Assembly (NCBI GenBank): GCA_039111635.1
Contig: JBCAQO010000012.1
Coordinates: 1,550,001 to 1,614,000 of the forward strand
Length of the DNA: 64,000 nucleotides
Direction: 5' to 3'
DNA from: Heterobasidion occidentale
Taxonomy: Eukaryota; Basidiomycota; Agaricomycetes; Russulales; Bondarzewiaceae
Positions within the stretch are counted from its first letter, which is position 1; the number at the start of each line of letters is the position of its first letter. The notes beneath the pieces were generated by a model. The model was not told the DNA's origin and did no database searches. It saw only the letters and a list, made by a program, of their open reading frames with translations. Made by a program: the position numbers and the translations under genes. Shown piece by piece: positions 33,025-44,878 of this stretch.

Positions 33025-35009
33025 CTAGTCTTCCCTTACCTTTCTGAACACGCTCCGTGACACTCCATCATCCTGAATCTCTAAATGCCGCTCCAAGCGG
33101 TACTTGCCCACGCGCGGCAGCACACGGGCCCAGACCACCCAATAAATACCCCCGACGGCGAACACGCCGAGCGACACCACGACGTGCAGCCAATACGGCA
33201 GGCTGATGTAAGGACTCATGCCTGGCGCTGGCGGGACGAGCGGCGCGATGGAGAGGAAGACATTGGAGAGGAAGAAGAAGAGGACAACGGGCCACGAGGC
33301 GCGGAAGGGCGGGGCCCAATCGAAGCCTGCGCGCTTAGAGTAAGGGGTGTAGAGGAAGAGAAGGCCGGCGGAGATGAAGGCGTTAATGATTGCTAACGGA
33401 TAGGAGACCACTAATTTGGTATCGATGCGCGTCAGTACGAGGATATAAAAGAGTTTGATGAACGACGAACAATTCAAGACGAAGTTGAAGGCGTCGCCTG
33501 GAGGAGGTGCGAGAATGACAATGACAGAGACCAGCCATTGCAGCGCGAGACCGGCGGCGGGAGCATTGAACGGCTTGTTCGATGCCCAGAACTTAGAAAA
33601 GGGCAGCACGCCGATACGCCCGAGCTCCTGGTTGACTTCACACGGCGTCAGCAACTCGGATTGCAATGCCTATCGAGACAATGCACTCACTGCGTCCTTG
33701 TGAGAACAGAACGGACATGACGTTTCCGAGCGCGCTGAGTGCGACGAACACGCTCAACGCCTTTTCCGCCTGTGTGCCGAACATGTTACGGAAGTAGAGT
33801 GCCCTGATATAAGACGGCTTCGGTAAGCATACAGTGATCAAAAGACCAAAATTAGAAGACAACATACGCGACAGTTCGTCCCGATGTAAGGATATCGGCC
33901 TTAGGGACGGCCGCAAAGTATGCAACGTTGACGAGCATGTAGACGATGGTCACCGAGCCTATTGCCAACGGGCCGGCAATCTTGAGAGTCCGTACTGGGT
34001 TTTTGACCTCCGATAATGCGTAGTTGACATTTGAATAGCCAATGAACGACCTGAACGATGGTGAGCTTCACTCGCTAACTTCTACAAAACGATATCTCTT
34101 ACCAGATGACATTGTAAAGACCGGTGACGAACGCGTTCGCATTGCTCGACGTGCCCTCAAACGCGTTCCTGAAGTTGTGCGGCTTCTCGTCTTCAGGAAG
34201 CTTGACATGGCCCGCAAGAGCGCCAAAGCCCGAGAACGCGATGAGGAGCAATATGATAATCTTGAACGTGCCAAGCGCGTTCTGCAGCCGAAGCCCCCAC
34301 TTGAGGAACACGCTGTGCATGATGAGTGCAAACGTGACGCAGGCAATGCCGATCCCGCGCTGGTTCCACTGCGTCACCTCCTTCCCCGCCGCGAGTAGGA
34401 TATCTGAGGGATCGAGAGATTTGATCAATGAGGGATGAGAAAGACGAGGGATGGACGACGTACATTCGCCGAACACGGTCGAGTTTCCCGCTGGCCAGGG
34501 CATGCTCACAGCATACGCTGCGTATGCTGCAATGGCGAGGTACTTAGGCTTGGTGAAGATATAGCTGAGGTATGTGAGCTCGCCGCCCGAGCGAGGAAGA
34601 CCCGTGCCGAACTCGATGTACACCGCCAAGCCAGTGCTCGCGATGATCGCGCCGATGACCCACATAAATAGGGCCAACCCGACTGAGCCCGTACTCGCCA
34701 ATATTGACGAGGGCGTCGCAAAGATACCTGTGCCAATGATGCGGTTGAAGATGAGGAAGATGGCGGAGACGAGGCCAATAGTCCGTTTCGCTGCGGGAAC
34801 ATCATCGAAAGACTCCCCATCGCGGGCTGATGGTGTGCATCATTTAGATGTTGGATGACATGCGCTGAAGAAAACTCACAGTGGACATCATTCCTGTTCA
34901 ACGCCGCCCCTTCTATCGGATCGTGCGGCACAACGCTCACACTCGACGCACTGCGTGTGCGGTCGAGTTTCCCATCGACGTCTATGTCTTGAATTCCCAT
35001 GTCTATCAC
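33025..35009 (-). CDS. MUP1-like amino-acid permease, copy 2
   Basis: Tandem paralog of the gene at 30054-32093, same strand and same order of motifs. Starts MIDMGIQDIDVDGKLDR at 35009, then ARDGESFDDVPAAKRTIGLV, IFNRIIGTGIFATPSSILAS without the TM1 intron, YIEFGTGLPRSGGELTYLSY, SMPWPAGNSTVFGE, EVTQWNQRGIGIACVTF, LLIAFSGFGALAGHVKLPED, ELGRIGVLPFSKFWASNKPF, YTPYSKRAGFDWAPPFRAS and VYW/YWVVWARVLPRVGKYRLE. Ends SVFRKVRED with the stop at 33025. It looks complete, about 12 membrane segments, and probably imports an amino acid such as methionine; substrate is inferred from family. Confidence 0.88.
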
Positions 35010-36576
35010 GGTAGTATGATCCGGAACTCACGCCACCTGATTTTGTATATAGTATCCCTGTTATGACGACTCTTCAAGGGATAGAAGTAGTGAGGCATAC
35101 CAATGAGCTTGACGTCGACGCGATGAACGCGCGCTCGTCTTTGAAAGGAGGGGTTCCTTGACGGTGGGTAAGAGAAGAGCAAACTGCGTTGAAACAGTTT
35201 TTTTTGGATGGAGGAGATGACGCCATCTGAAGAACCGATGAGGTTTCGTATTAGAGGGCCTCGAAAACGACGATGGACGGGCTTGGATGGACTTGGACAG
35301 TATGGTGTACTTTCAACATCATATTACGACGAAGATCAAGACCCAGCCATTGAACATGGCGCGGTGTTCCTGAAGAATGAGCATGAAATAGTGGGCGAAA
35401 TAGAGAGAAAGATGGACGGGGATGATGGAGAAGTTCACAGTCAGCATCCAAGAATGGAAATGTCCCTGATGAGTCAGCCTCCCCCCACCACAGCTTTCGG
35501 CCTCTCTCGGGCTTGAAAATTTAGTTGGTGTCGGGAATCCGCGCATGCCTCTTGTCCTTCATTATCGTCGTCGTCGCTCGACACTCGCTCGACACCAGAG
35601 CAGCGCTTTGTGTCATCCCCTGGATCTACTTCGCCTGTCGTTGGCTATCCATCGTAGTCCGACTCCCATGGGATGTAAAGGCTCCTGCCAACTGTCCGAA
35701 GCTTGAGCGCCTGTCTAGCTACTCTGCTTCTGCGAAATATATGGGCCCTGTCGTGCCCAAGCCCAATCATCCATGTACAGATCAGTCGAGTAGTGTTACT
35801 ACTAACTGATAGTATAGGAATTTGCGTTTAGCGCTGGATGTGAGTCCCTGAACATTCTGACTCTGCTGTCTGCGCTCGGGTTCACGGGCTGTGCTCACTT
35901 CTGATGTCATGGCTGGTCGTACGACTTTCGCTTCGTGCTGGATAAACAGGACGTTACGACGATGACGGCCCGCGTGCCCCTCGTATCTTGCTCCACGTCT
36001 TCTCGGTCAGCTCGGTCGGGATTTGAAGCTGTATCGCTTTTCAGGAGATGTTTTTCTAGAAAATCTCCATGAAATGAGATCGACTGCTCACCTTGAGCCT
36101 CGTCTTTGTGGCGGATCTTGCAACTGACGAATGGTACGTTATTTTTGCCAATTTCCCTGGGCAGGTGGTGGTGTTGCTGGGGCTCAATCGAAATTGTGAC
36201 GCCAGTTGTCGATTCGTCCCTTGATTGGCTCGATGTCATCTATATGTGGCTATGGAGCTGCCGAATTGGGCCTCAGTGATGCTTCCGCCTGCCCCCGTCC
36301 AAACTACGAGTCGTCCGAGATGCCCGACAGCATCTGGCGGCTGCATGTCTTGGTGCGGACGTCCAAATGCAGGTTCCAAACATCATCGTCGACGTTCGGA
36401 AATTAAATCATCAGCTCAGCCACTCGTCTGCTTGTCTAGTATAAATTCAACATGGCCTGCATGGGTGATTTCTTCGGTTGTCCTCGACTACCACGTCCCC
36501 CCCTCACATCCCGCCGCTACCCTACAACTTCCAAACCTTTCCATTCTTTCCATTCACGCATTAGATTATCACGGAC
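35010..36576. other. 1.6 kb without a recognised gene
   Basis: Several short frames on both strands (for example 35208-35516 and 35907-36239) have no recognised motif and no convincing splice partners. It contains the promoter regions of the permease copy 2 (-) and the ferritin-like gene (+). Confidence 0.4.
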
Positions 36577-37777
36577 ATGATGTTCAGTGCCATATTTGTG
36601 TCCCTCGCGATCCTCGCAGGCAGCGTGGCTGCTCGTCCCCTTGCACGCGCAACCGCAGATGTCCCAACCGGTACGTTCGTCGTTGTATTCATCACCCATG
36701 TTGACTCGTCTCATCATTGGATGAATGATTGCCACTCAAGACACACAAGTTTTGAACTATGCGCTCACTTTGGAGCACCTCGAGAATGCGTTCTACGCCG
36801 AGGCACTCTCTAAGTTTTCTAGACAAGATTTCAAGGACGCCGGGCTCCCCGACTTTGCCTACGGGCGGTTCTTGGAGATCATGGGTCACGAGAAAACCCA
36901 CGTTGACTTCCTCACGGCAGCCCTTGGCGAAAACGCGACCAAGCCTTGCACGTACTCTTTGTAAGCCATACAGCCAACGTGCGGGTTTCATGCCGCTGAC
37001 ATCCTCCACAGCCCCATCACCGATCCAAAGTCGTTTGTCACTATCAGCCGTTCTTTAGAGACTGTTGGTACGCTATTCGACTTTCCTTTTTTTTTCCGCA
37101 CTATGCTGATCTACTCATAGGTACTTCTGCCTACGTTGGCGCATCGAAATTCATCCAGAACAAGGCAAGCCTGGTTACATTTTACCCCCTGGCATTTTTA
37201 GCTGATACGTTGAATTCCAGGACTACCTTCTCGCCGCAGCCACTATCCTCACCACTGAAGCGAGGCAATCTGCGTGGATTGACTCTGCTGTGCGCAAGAG
37301 CAGCGCTTGGAGTGGACCGTTTGAGGTGCATGATTCCTCTCGCGTTATCGCTCAGGACACAAGTTAATAGTTTCGTCATAGACTCCTCTTGACATGAATC
37401 AAGTGTTCAGCATCGCCTCTGGCTTCATCACGTCTTGTCCCTCCTCCAACCCTCCCCTTCCAGTCAAGGCGTTCCCGGCCCTCAAAGTCGCATCAGGAGC
37501 AACTGCCGCCCCCGGCAAGAGCTTCAAGCTCGACTTCGCCCGCCCCGCCGACGCTTCTACCAAGCTCTACGGTTCGTTCCTCAGCGGACAGAACGCCCTC
37601 ATTGTCCCAGTAGGCGCGGACGGAAGCGTATCAGTCCCCAGCGAGCTGCGTGGCACCGTGTACTTGCTCCTGACGAGCGACGCCAATGGGGTCTCGGACA
37701 GCTCGACGGTCGCTGGTCCATTGATGCTCGAGTTCCCGTACGATTCGTTCGGCAACCTGATCACGTTGCCTTTCTGA
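36577..37777 (+). CDS. Secreted ferritin-like domain protein (Rds1-like)
   Basis: Fungal secreted protein with a ferritin-like four-helix domain; relatives are stress- or sporulation-linked, exact role unknown. It starts MMFSAIFVSLAILAGSVAA (signal peptide, about 19 residues). Exons then give DTQVLNYALTLEHLENAFYA, the first helix with conserved Glu residues; FLEIMGHEKTHVDFL with an ExxH-like pair; TSAYVGASKFIQNK; AAATILTTEARQSAWI with another Glu; and a C-terminal beta-rich part (GKSFKLDFARPADAS, GTVYLLLTSD) ending FGNLITLPF at 37777. Four introns of 50-80 nt. Whether it binds iron cannot be read from sequence. Confidence 0.85.
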
Positions 37778-38063
37778 GCTTGGGCTCTCTGAAATAGACT
37801 CTAACTTTAATATTTCGGTTCCTCGGACGTTGTGCGTCGTGGTCGTAGGTGGTCGTACGATTGATTTTGTGTCGATGATTTACGTATAAGAACTTGATCT
37901 CAAGATGGGTCTTATTCAATTTCTTCGATTTCTCATGTGGGTACCTGTTGCTTGTATAATCGTCACTACATAGCATCCTTGTGTGCGTTCATCCTCTTGA
38001 ATGTTCATGATGAGGAGAAGATGTTATCGATGTCGTGGACCTCTGTAGGGATATGCCGGGGTT
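37778..38063. other. Intergenic
   Basis: AT-rich 3' flank of the ferritin-like gene; nothing recognised. Confidence 0.35.
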
Positions 38064-38660
38064 TTACCATGAACGACTTGTTGGAAACTCCGCTTCAATA
38101 TCCTCTCTGAACAGCGCAAAACTATGCTCCCCGCTGAAAATCTGCCCAATTCCGATTATTTTTGCATCAGACTCATCACCCGCTACGATTTGGTCACTTC
38201 TCTTGACATAAGAGTGAATCCAGCTTCCAAACCGATCGACTGATCCAGGATTGCTTTGGTGATATGTTCAAGTTCGGAGCTTGGTCGGTACTGAAAAAAT
38301 CCTCCTGTATCAAACCCCGCGACGCACAGAGCTAGCGTGTTTTCTTTTCCGTCCAATGCAACCAAACCAGCACACTGTTCCCGCGATCTGAACACTACGG
38401 GTGGGATACTCACATCACTCACGCAATCTCAGTCTGGCATAGATGGCAGCGCATCAAGTGGGAGCTTGGTTGTACTCTGTAAGTCGTCGCGTTCTAATCA
38501 GTGGAGTGATTGGCCTTGATTTCCGCACAAACAGCGAGTCATTGCTGCATTCACCATTTGGTCTGAAAATGAATCCTATTTGTGATACGCCTTGCCAGAA
38601 CTCTTCTTGTATTGAGATGCTCACGAGGGCGATGGCCGCATGGTTGTGCTTCAATAGGTA
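38064..38660 (-). pseudogene. Unrecognised gene remnant with a frameshift
   Basis: Three minus-strand frames have natural protein composition and read in order: HAAIALVSISIQEEFWQGVS and FIFRPNGECSNDSLFVRKS (38654-38520), CAGLVALDGKENTLALCVAG then FFQYRPSSELEHITKAILDQ (38422-38200), and QIVAGDESDAKIIGIGQIF then FREDIEAEFPTSRSW ending at 38064. Between the second and third there is a one-base frame change near 38190, without an obvious intron. I do not recognise the family. The start and any upstream exons are unknown. It lies just before the P450 array on the opposite strand. Confidence 0.4.
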
Positions 38661-39765
38661 GTCGTGTTCCGCGTTCCAGACCGGGGCTGCCTAAACTGTC
38701 CAGACAGACTTCCATGGCATCCATCCAAACCTACGTAAGCACGTACCTCCAGGCGAACTGGCGAGTGCACCCGAGCCAGATACGTAGGCTGCTATGGAAC
38801 CACATCTCGTCGTCGTGCTCGGTGTCATCGTCCTATTGGGCTGTCGTCTCCTCAGTTCTGGGCGCAGGGGCCATAATCTCCCACCTGGACCACCTACCAT
38901 CCCAGTTCTCGGGAATTTTCATGTATTTCCTCGGAGAAAGGCATATCTGCAGTATGTCGTTCCAATCTTCGAGTTCTGCCTAGTCTCATGTCGACGTGGC
39001 ATAGATTTACGAAGTGGCTAAGCAGTACGGCGGGATTTTCTCCGTGAGTGACTTGCGTAGATCTATGTCAGAGGTTAGAGTTGATCGTCGAGGCGCAGCT
39101 CATGATTGGCTCGAGAGTGGTCGTTGTGATCTCGGACCCTCGTATCGCGCGCGAGCTCATCGAACTCAAGAGTGCGACCACGTCTGACCGCCCTCCCAGC
39201 CATTTCTCAGACCTAGTCACGGATGGGAAGCAAATGGGGCTGGCGAGGTATTGTAAGCATAAGGCATCTTTCCATTTCTTTTGCCGAGAATGAATGTCGT
39301 GTACAGCTCGGGATTGGCGGCGTGGGCGGCGTATCATGCGAAATATCCTTACAAAAGAGGCGTGTTTGAGCAATCAACACATCCAAGAAGCTGAAGCCGC
39401 TCAATTGATGCACGACATCTTAACTCAACCCGAGGTGAATCTTCGTGTAGTATCGTGTTTGGCCATGATGCTCAAGGTGCCCTGGATGGCATTGTCTGCA
39501 GGAATTCGTCGACCATGTCAAACGCTACGCTGTCTCCGTCCTCACATCCGTATCGCCTTTTGTGGTCGATTTCTTTGATGCCAGCGAGAGCTTAACAAAA
39601 CTCATCGAGCCAGGAGTACATCCGCCTGCCGACCTAATCCCCATCCTCAAGTACGTGCCGGCCAGATGGGCATCGTGGAAGCGGATCTGCAGCAGCATCC
39701 GAACGCGCCAGTTTGAAATCTACGACAGCCTCCTAGATACGTGTGCACAATGAATAGCAAACAAT

Positions 39766-40994
39766 ACCAGGAGCGGGTACCTATTCGAGTTCATACACGA
39801 AACCCAGCGCTTCAAGAAGACATTCGGAGACCTGAACCTGCCAAAGACCATGGAGACGGAGCTGGACGGACCTAGGAGCCGAAACGAGCGACGAACACAA
39901 CCAACCACACCCCGAGCGCGAGGAGGAGGCGGACATAGAGGAGCGACGAGACTCGTGCAGATTCGAACCGCGGAACAGAGACAGATGGCGGCCACGTTAC
40001 GCAGCTGGTTAAACACAGCACCTGCTACCGGACCAAACAACAGTTAAGTACGATACCTTACTATACCACCATAATTCTCGCCATGCGACCCAACCTCCCT
40101 GAGGTAAACACATGCCCCTTGAGGGCCAATGCAGAGCATAGAGTTGGATCATGCTTACATACATTCACACTACCGTACATCAGCAAACCTGTAACCAGTC
40201 CCAGCCAGTCCCAGAGCCCCAGATACTCCCAGATGCTTAGGTCATCTAGGGACATCTGGCTAGATGTCTGTGTATGCCCAGATTCAGACAGATAAGGTGC
40301 TCTATCAATAAGCTGACTAGGAGGACATTTTTGGAAGGCATTGTTTGTAATGTCAGTGCTGCTTCAAAAATTTTCAATACAAGAGCTGAGAAGAAAATTC
40401 CCAGTAATGTACCAGACTGTCATTGGTGCTATCTGTTGAATATCAGCTTGCTAGTGGTATTGATATACTTTCCTGTATCATAGCTCTCAAATGATGTATC
40501 ATATGCCATCATTCTTCCATGAATAGATGCTAAAAATGCGAAAATAGATGTCACCTCACTGAGTTCAGGCATCCCAAAATTCTTTCAAGTCTCAAAAAGC
40601 TTGTTATAAGCAAAATGTTGTTGAGGAATATCATGGTGATATAGTGGAGTGGATAATTGTGGTCTTAACATTGCTTACAGCTGGTGAATGATTCAAGAGG
40701 TTCTGGGTTCAATTCCTGCATAGTGAAGATTGATTTTTGCAGTCGTCCTATTGACGACAATTATCTAATCATTTCCATATATGGTGCATCCAGACATATC
40801 TGTCCAGACACCGGTGTGTCTGTCTAATCGGGGACTTGCTAGAGGCATCTGGGGGCCTAGGAGTGTCTGTCCAGGTTGGTACAGACACTTTCCAGTTTGC
40901 TGATGTAGAGTACATACAGCTACACGTCTAGACATGCGGCGCGCCGCCACTAGACGTTAATACATGACTTCACACACACACACCAGGAGCGGGT
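39766..40994. mobile_element. 1.2 kb insertion in P450 copy 1 with 13-bp flanking direct repeat
   Basis: The 13-mer ACCAGGAGCGGGT occurs at 39766-39778 and 40982-40994, and the P450 sequence resumes exactly after the second copy (CYLEQVIEG). The interval 39779-40981 has no P450 similarity. Its right end is a CA-rich tail (TCACACACACACACC) next to the second repeat. Inside are tRNA-like promoter boxes (40642-40716) and a 13-nt inverted pair TACATCAGCAAAC at 40176-40188 and 40895-40907. A target duplication plus simple-sequence tail suggests retroposition, but the element family is not recognised. Confidence 0.65.
40634..40727 (+). repeat. tRNA-derived SINE-like head with A and B boxes
   Basis: A-box-like TAGTGGAGTGGA at 40642-40653 and a B box GGTTCAATTCC at 40706-40716 are about 64 nt apart in the orientation of a Pol III promoter. 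The T-stem pairs only partly, so this is not a functional tRNA. It sits in the inserted element of P450 copy 1 and could be the SINE head. Confidence 0.45.
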
Positions 40995-41438
40995 GTTATC
41001 TGGAGCAAGTAATCGAAGGGCAAGAGAGATTAGGCGTAGATTGGGGAATTATTCGGTTCGAACTCTTTCGATGCATTACTTGTGATAGGTACAGCTGATA
41101 GAGGCTTCGGTTCTAGCGGAAGTTGCGCAGCGATCCTGGAGGGGGGGCTGATACTTCTTCCATGTACATTCGCACCTTGGTTCTGCTCTTGGTAGCCTTT
41201 CCCGATGTGCAGAAAAAGGCACAGGAGGAGATAGACATCGTGGTCGGAGTGGAACGAGCTCCGATCTTGCAGGACTTCGTGAGTTTGCCTTACGTGCAGG
41301 CGCTTATCAAAGAGGTAAGTATCTATGCAATATTCATATGGCCGGGGTACACGATGGCTCATTTTATCTTAGATAGTGCGTTTTCGCACCATAGCACCGC
41401 TTGGTCTGCCCCACTACACCACAGGAGATGAAACCGTA

Positions 41439-41456
41439 ATATATATATATATATAT
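41439..41456. repeat. (AT)n microsatellite
   Basis: An uninterrupted AT dinucleotide run within an intron of P450 copy 1. Confidence 0.8.
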
Positions 41457-42392
41457 TAATTCTTGAGTTTCCATGGTTCTTATCATCAACCTAGGTCGAT
41501 GGCTTTGTTGTACCAAAAGAGTCCACAATACTTGTCAATCAATGTGAGTTTTTCCTTCGCCAAGGCCTTTCCAAATCAACAGAAGGGCTCATTACCCTCA
41601 TAGGGGCAATGCTTCACGACCCTGATGCATACGAAGACCCTATTTAGACCAGAGCGCTTTATGTCATCCAAATTTGGAACGAAGGATGGTGTAAGCGACG
41701 AAGGACGTCGAGAAGATCTACATTTTGGTGGAGGCAGGGTACGAGGCTCCTTTGACAAATGTCGCAGAGTGTGATTATTGTTTTCTTTCAAGCGCATCTG
41801 TGTTGGAATCAATACGGCCAACGATACAATGGTTCGTGAATCATCTCAATCTGTGCTTTCCAAACATAACTCGCTTCTTTCTCAAGATGATCATTACCAT
41901 GAATCTACTGTGGACCTTCAACTTCGGTGAGGCCATCGACCCGATAACCAAGGAACGCATCCCTGTTGACATCAACGACTTCTCTGAGGTGTGTCCTTTC
42001 CCGAAGGAGTTGATATAGGCAGTCGCTCATGGGGGTATGTTAGGGTGCGCTCAGATATCCTAACCCCTTTCGGTGCAGTATTACCCCGCGAAGTGTTCGT
42101 CATGCTCACATTATGGAGCGTCGGTTTGCCGATGCGAGTGCGGTGTTTTCCCAATTTGATGTCATGAACAGATGATACGATCTATGGTTGGGCATTGAGG
42201 TTCCAGGAAAATTTTTAATCTATTGCTCCGATCCGGTGCGCTACACGGTGCCGAATGTGTTCGCACAAGGTTATTGTCTCATACCTAACTTTCAAGTGAC
42301 GGGCTTCTATGCCACCGTCATATATAAGCATGTGCTATGGCGCGTTTTAAGCGCACACGATTCACACTCGATTTCGCACTCAATCGCTGCCA

Positions 42393-44569
42393 ATGCTGTC
42401 TTCATTCCATCTCTTGACTCTTGGTGTCGTTGTCGTACTGGGCCTCAGTCTGCGCAAACTCGGTCGAAGGGACCGTAACCTTCCGCCTGGTCCGCCCACT
42501 CTTCCCCTCCTTGGCAACTTACATATATTCCCTCGAAAGAATGCTTATCTACGGCAAGTCTATTTGAGTATTGCTTTTACACGATTTAAACCTCGCACCT
42601 TTGCCTCTCAGATTTACGAAATGGGCGAGGCAGTATGGAGGGATTTTTTCCGTGAGTCACATCTGCAAACATCCCGCAGAGTGTGCTGACCGATGAGGCG
42701 TAGCTCATGGTTGGGTCCAATGTAGTGATCGTGATTTCGGACCCTCGTATATCGCGTGAGCTCATCGACCAGAAGAGTGCAACTACGTCCGACCGCCCAC
42801 CAAGCCATTTTGGACATAGTTTCGAACGGAAAGAATATGGGTATGGCGAGATACAGTAAGCACTAACCGGTTTATGTTTTTTTCTGAAAGCTTCATGAGT
42901 GCGAACGGTATCAGCTCACGAGTGGAGAAGAGGGCGACGCATCATGCACGATGTAGTCACAAAGGATGCTTGCGCCCGAAATCAGCCCATCATGCATGCG
43001 GAGGCTGCCCAATTAATGCATGACCTCTTGAAACATCCCGAGGTGAACATATAAATGGTATATCCCGTATCTAACCCGGCGTTGATGCCATATTTGGCAT
43101 TCGTGCAGGCGTTCGTAGAGCACGCAAGGCGCTACACCGTCTCCACTCTCACATCCATCCTTGCGGGAATACGCGCTCCGCACGCCACATCATCCCTCGT
43201 GATCGACTTCTTCGATGCGCTCGAGAGCTTCGTAATGCTCATTGAACCCGGAGCCCATCCGCCCGTGGACCTCATTCCGATCCTGAAGTATGTACCAGCC
43301 AGGTGGGCTCCATGGAAGAGGATATGCAGCGAAGTCCGAAGACGCCAGGATAAGGTGTACAACACGCTGTTGAGTGCGTGCGAAAAAAGGATTACGAATG
43401 ACACTAGGACTGGGTGCTATTTGGAACAGGTGATCGAAAAGCAAGATAAGTTAGGTGTCGATTTGGAAATCATCCGGTCAGCTTTCAATACATCACTGGT
43501 GGAGACTGCGCTGATGCGTTTTTTTAGGGGAAGTTGTGCTGCGCTGATGGAAGGGGGCGCGGACACCACATCAATCTTCTTACGCACCCTCATTCTTCTT
43601 CTAGTCGCTTTTCCCGATGCCCAGAAAAAAGCGCAGATGGAGATAGATTCTGTGATTGGAGTGAAGAGAGCTCCGGTCTTGCAGGATTTTGGAAACCTGC
43701 CTTATGTGCAGGCCCTTGTCAAGGAGGTCAGTATGTGGCTCGGCAGAATGGCTGCAAATCTCGTTCTGACATCTCTTAGGTTCTGCGCTTTCGCACAATC
43801 GGGCCGTTAGGAATGCCCCATGGCACCACAAGTGATGAGACTGTATGGTACATTATGCTCTTGAGTGTCCTTATGTCTGATCATGAAGATAGGTTGACGG
43901 CTTCGTAATACCGAAGGGTTCTACGATCTTTATCAATCTATGTAAGTTTGGTTCTTCACTCGACAGATCTGAATGATCGACATCTTTACAGGGGCAATGT
44001 TTCACGACCCTGATGCCTACGAAGACCCCGATACCTTCCGACCAGAGAGGTTTCTGACATCAAAAGTTGGTATCAAAGCAGGCGCAAATGACGAAGGGCG
44101 CCGGGAGGATCTTCATTTTGGTGGTGGGAGGGTAAGTCGCAGCATATATTGTTAGACGCTAAAATCAGGCTTTTTTCAGCGCATCTGCGTTGGGATCAAT
44201 ATGGCGAATGATTCAATGGTCATTGAGCAATGATTTAAGCTCTACACAGGCTGCGGCTTATCTTCACCCGTGTTCACAGATGCTCAACACCATGAACTAT
44301 CTGTGGGGTTTTGATTTCCAAGAAGCTATTAATCCGAAGACCAACGAGCGCATCCCTGTCGATATCAACGACTTCTCTGAGGTGATTTGTTTAGTTTCAA
44401 AGGTCCAAGCCACTTGCTGACGGGTGCGTTATGGTAGGGGATCCTGACGCACCCAAATCCCTTTCAGTGCAGCATAACCCCGCGAAGTGCTCTTCACGCC
44501 GATACCATAGAGCGTCAATTTGCCGATATGCAAACAGTATTGGCGCAGTTCGAAGTCTCGGAGTTATGA
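42393..44569 (+). pseudogene. Cytochrome P450, array copy 2 (probable frameshift)
   Basis: Second array member, complete in layout. Anchor LGVVVVLGLSLRKLGRRD, hinge LPPGPPTLPLLGN, SDPRISRELIDQKSATTSDR, ILKYVPARWAPWKRIC, I-helix MEGGADTTSIFLR, K-helix EVLR joined across an intron near 43726-43780, GTTSDET, HDPDAYEDPDTFRPERFL, heme site FGGGR with RICVGIN after an intron, and LNTMNYLWGFDFQEAINP. Ends FEVSEL, TGA at 44567-44569. A 2-nt loss near 42808 shifts frame in the PPSHF/SNGKNMGMARY region compared with copies 3 and 4, and the first 5' splice site (near 42556) has one extra base. Sequencing error cannot be excluded. Confidence 0.75.
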
Positions 44570-44878
44570 CGAGGATGAATTCTGTGCAGGATCACCGAGC
44601 AGGACCGTGAGAAGGCATCGAGTGGAATTCTGTGGGAATGAAAAACAGAGTTAATAACGTGAAAAAGTAAAGCGTGAAATCCCAATTCCCAATGCGATCA
44701 GCCAACAAAATGTTTCAGATTGGAGACCCTGCACGCGAGAGAAAATTCTACATCCGTCGTACAGCTCATTGTTGTTATCCTAGATGCAAATATGTCGTCC
44801 TACACGGACGATGTAAATACAGAGTGCTTCCGATTGGTGATGAAAATGGCTGAACACTGAATCGCAGTCTTCCACTTC

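Larger units (their letters stand above)
38794..42175 (+). pseudogene. Cytochrome P450, array copy 1 (decayed)
   Basis: A microsomal P450 gene with an N-terminal anchor (VVVLGVIVLLGCRLLSSG), hinge LPPGPPTIPVLGN, DRPPSHFSDLVTDGKQMGLA, VPARWASWKRIC, I-helix LEGGADTSSMYIR, K-helix EIVR formed over an intron, and heme segment FGGGR joined to RICVGIN. It is broken in at least four places: a one-base deletion near 39018, a TGA stop at 39751-39753 where paralogs have Arg, a 1.2 kb insertion at 39779-40981, and a 5-nt deletion near 41640 in the PERF region. The other copies in the array give the expected frame at each site. Confidence 0.85.
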
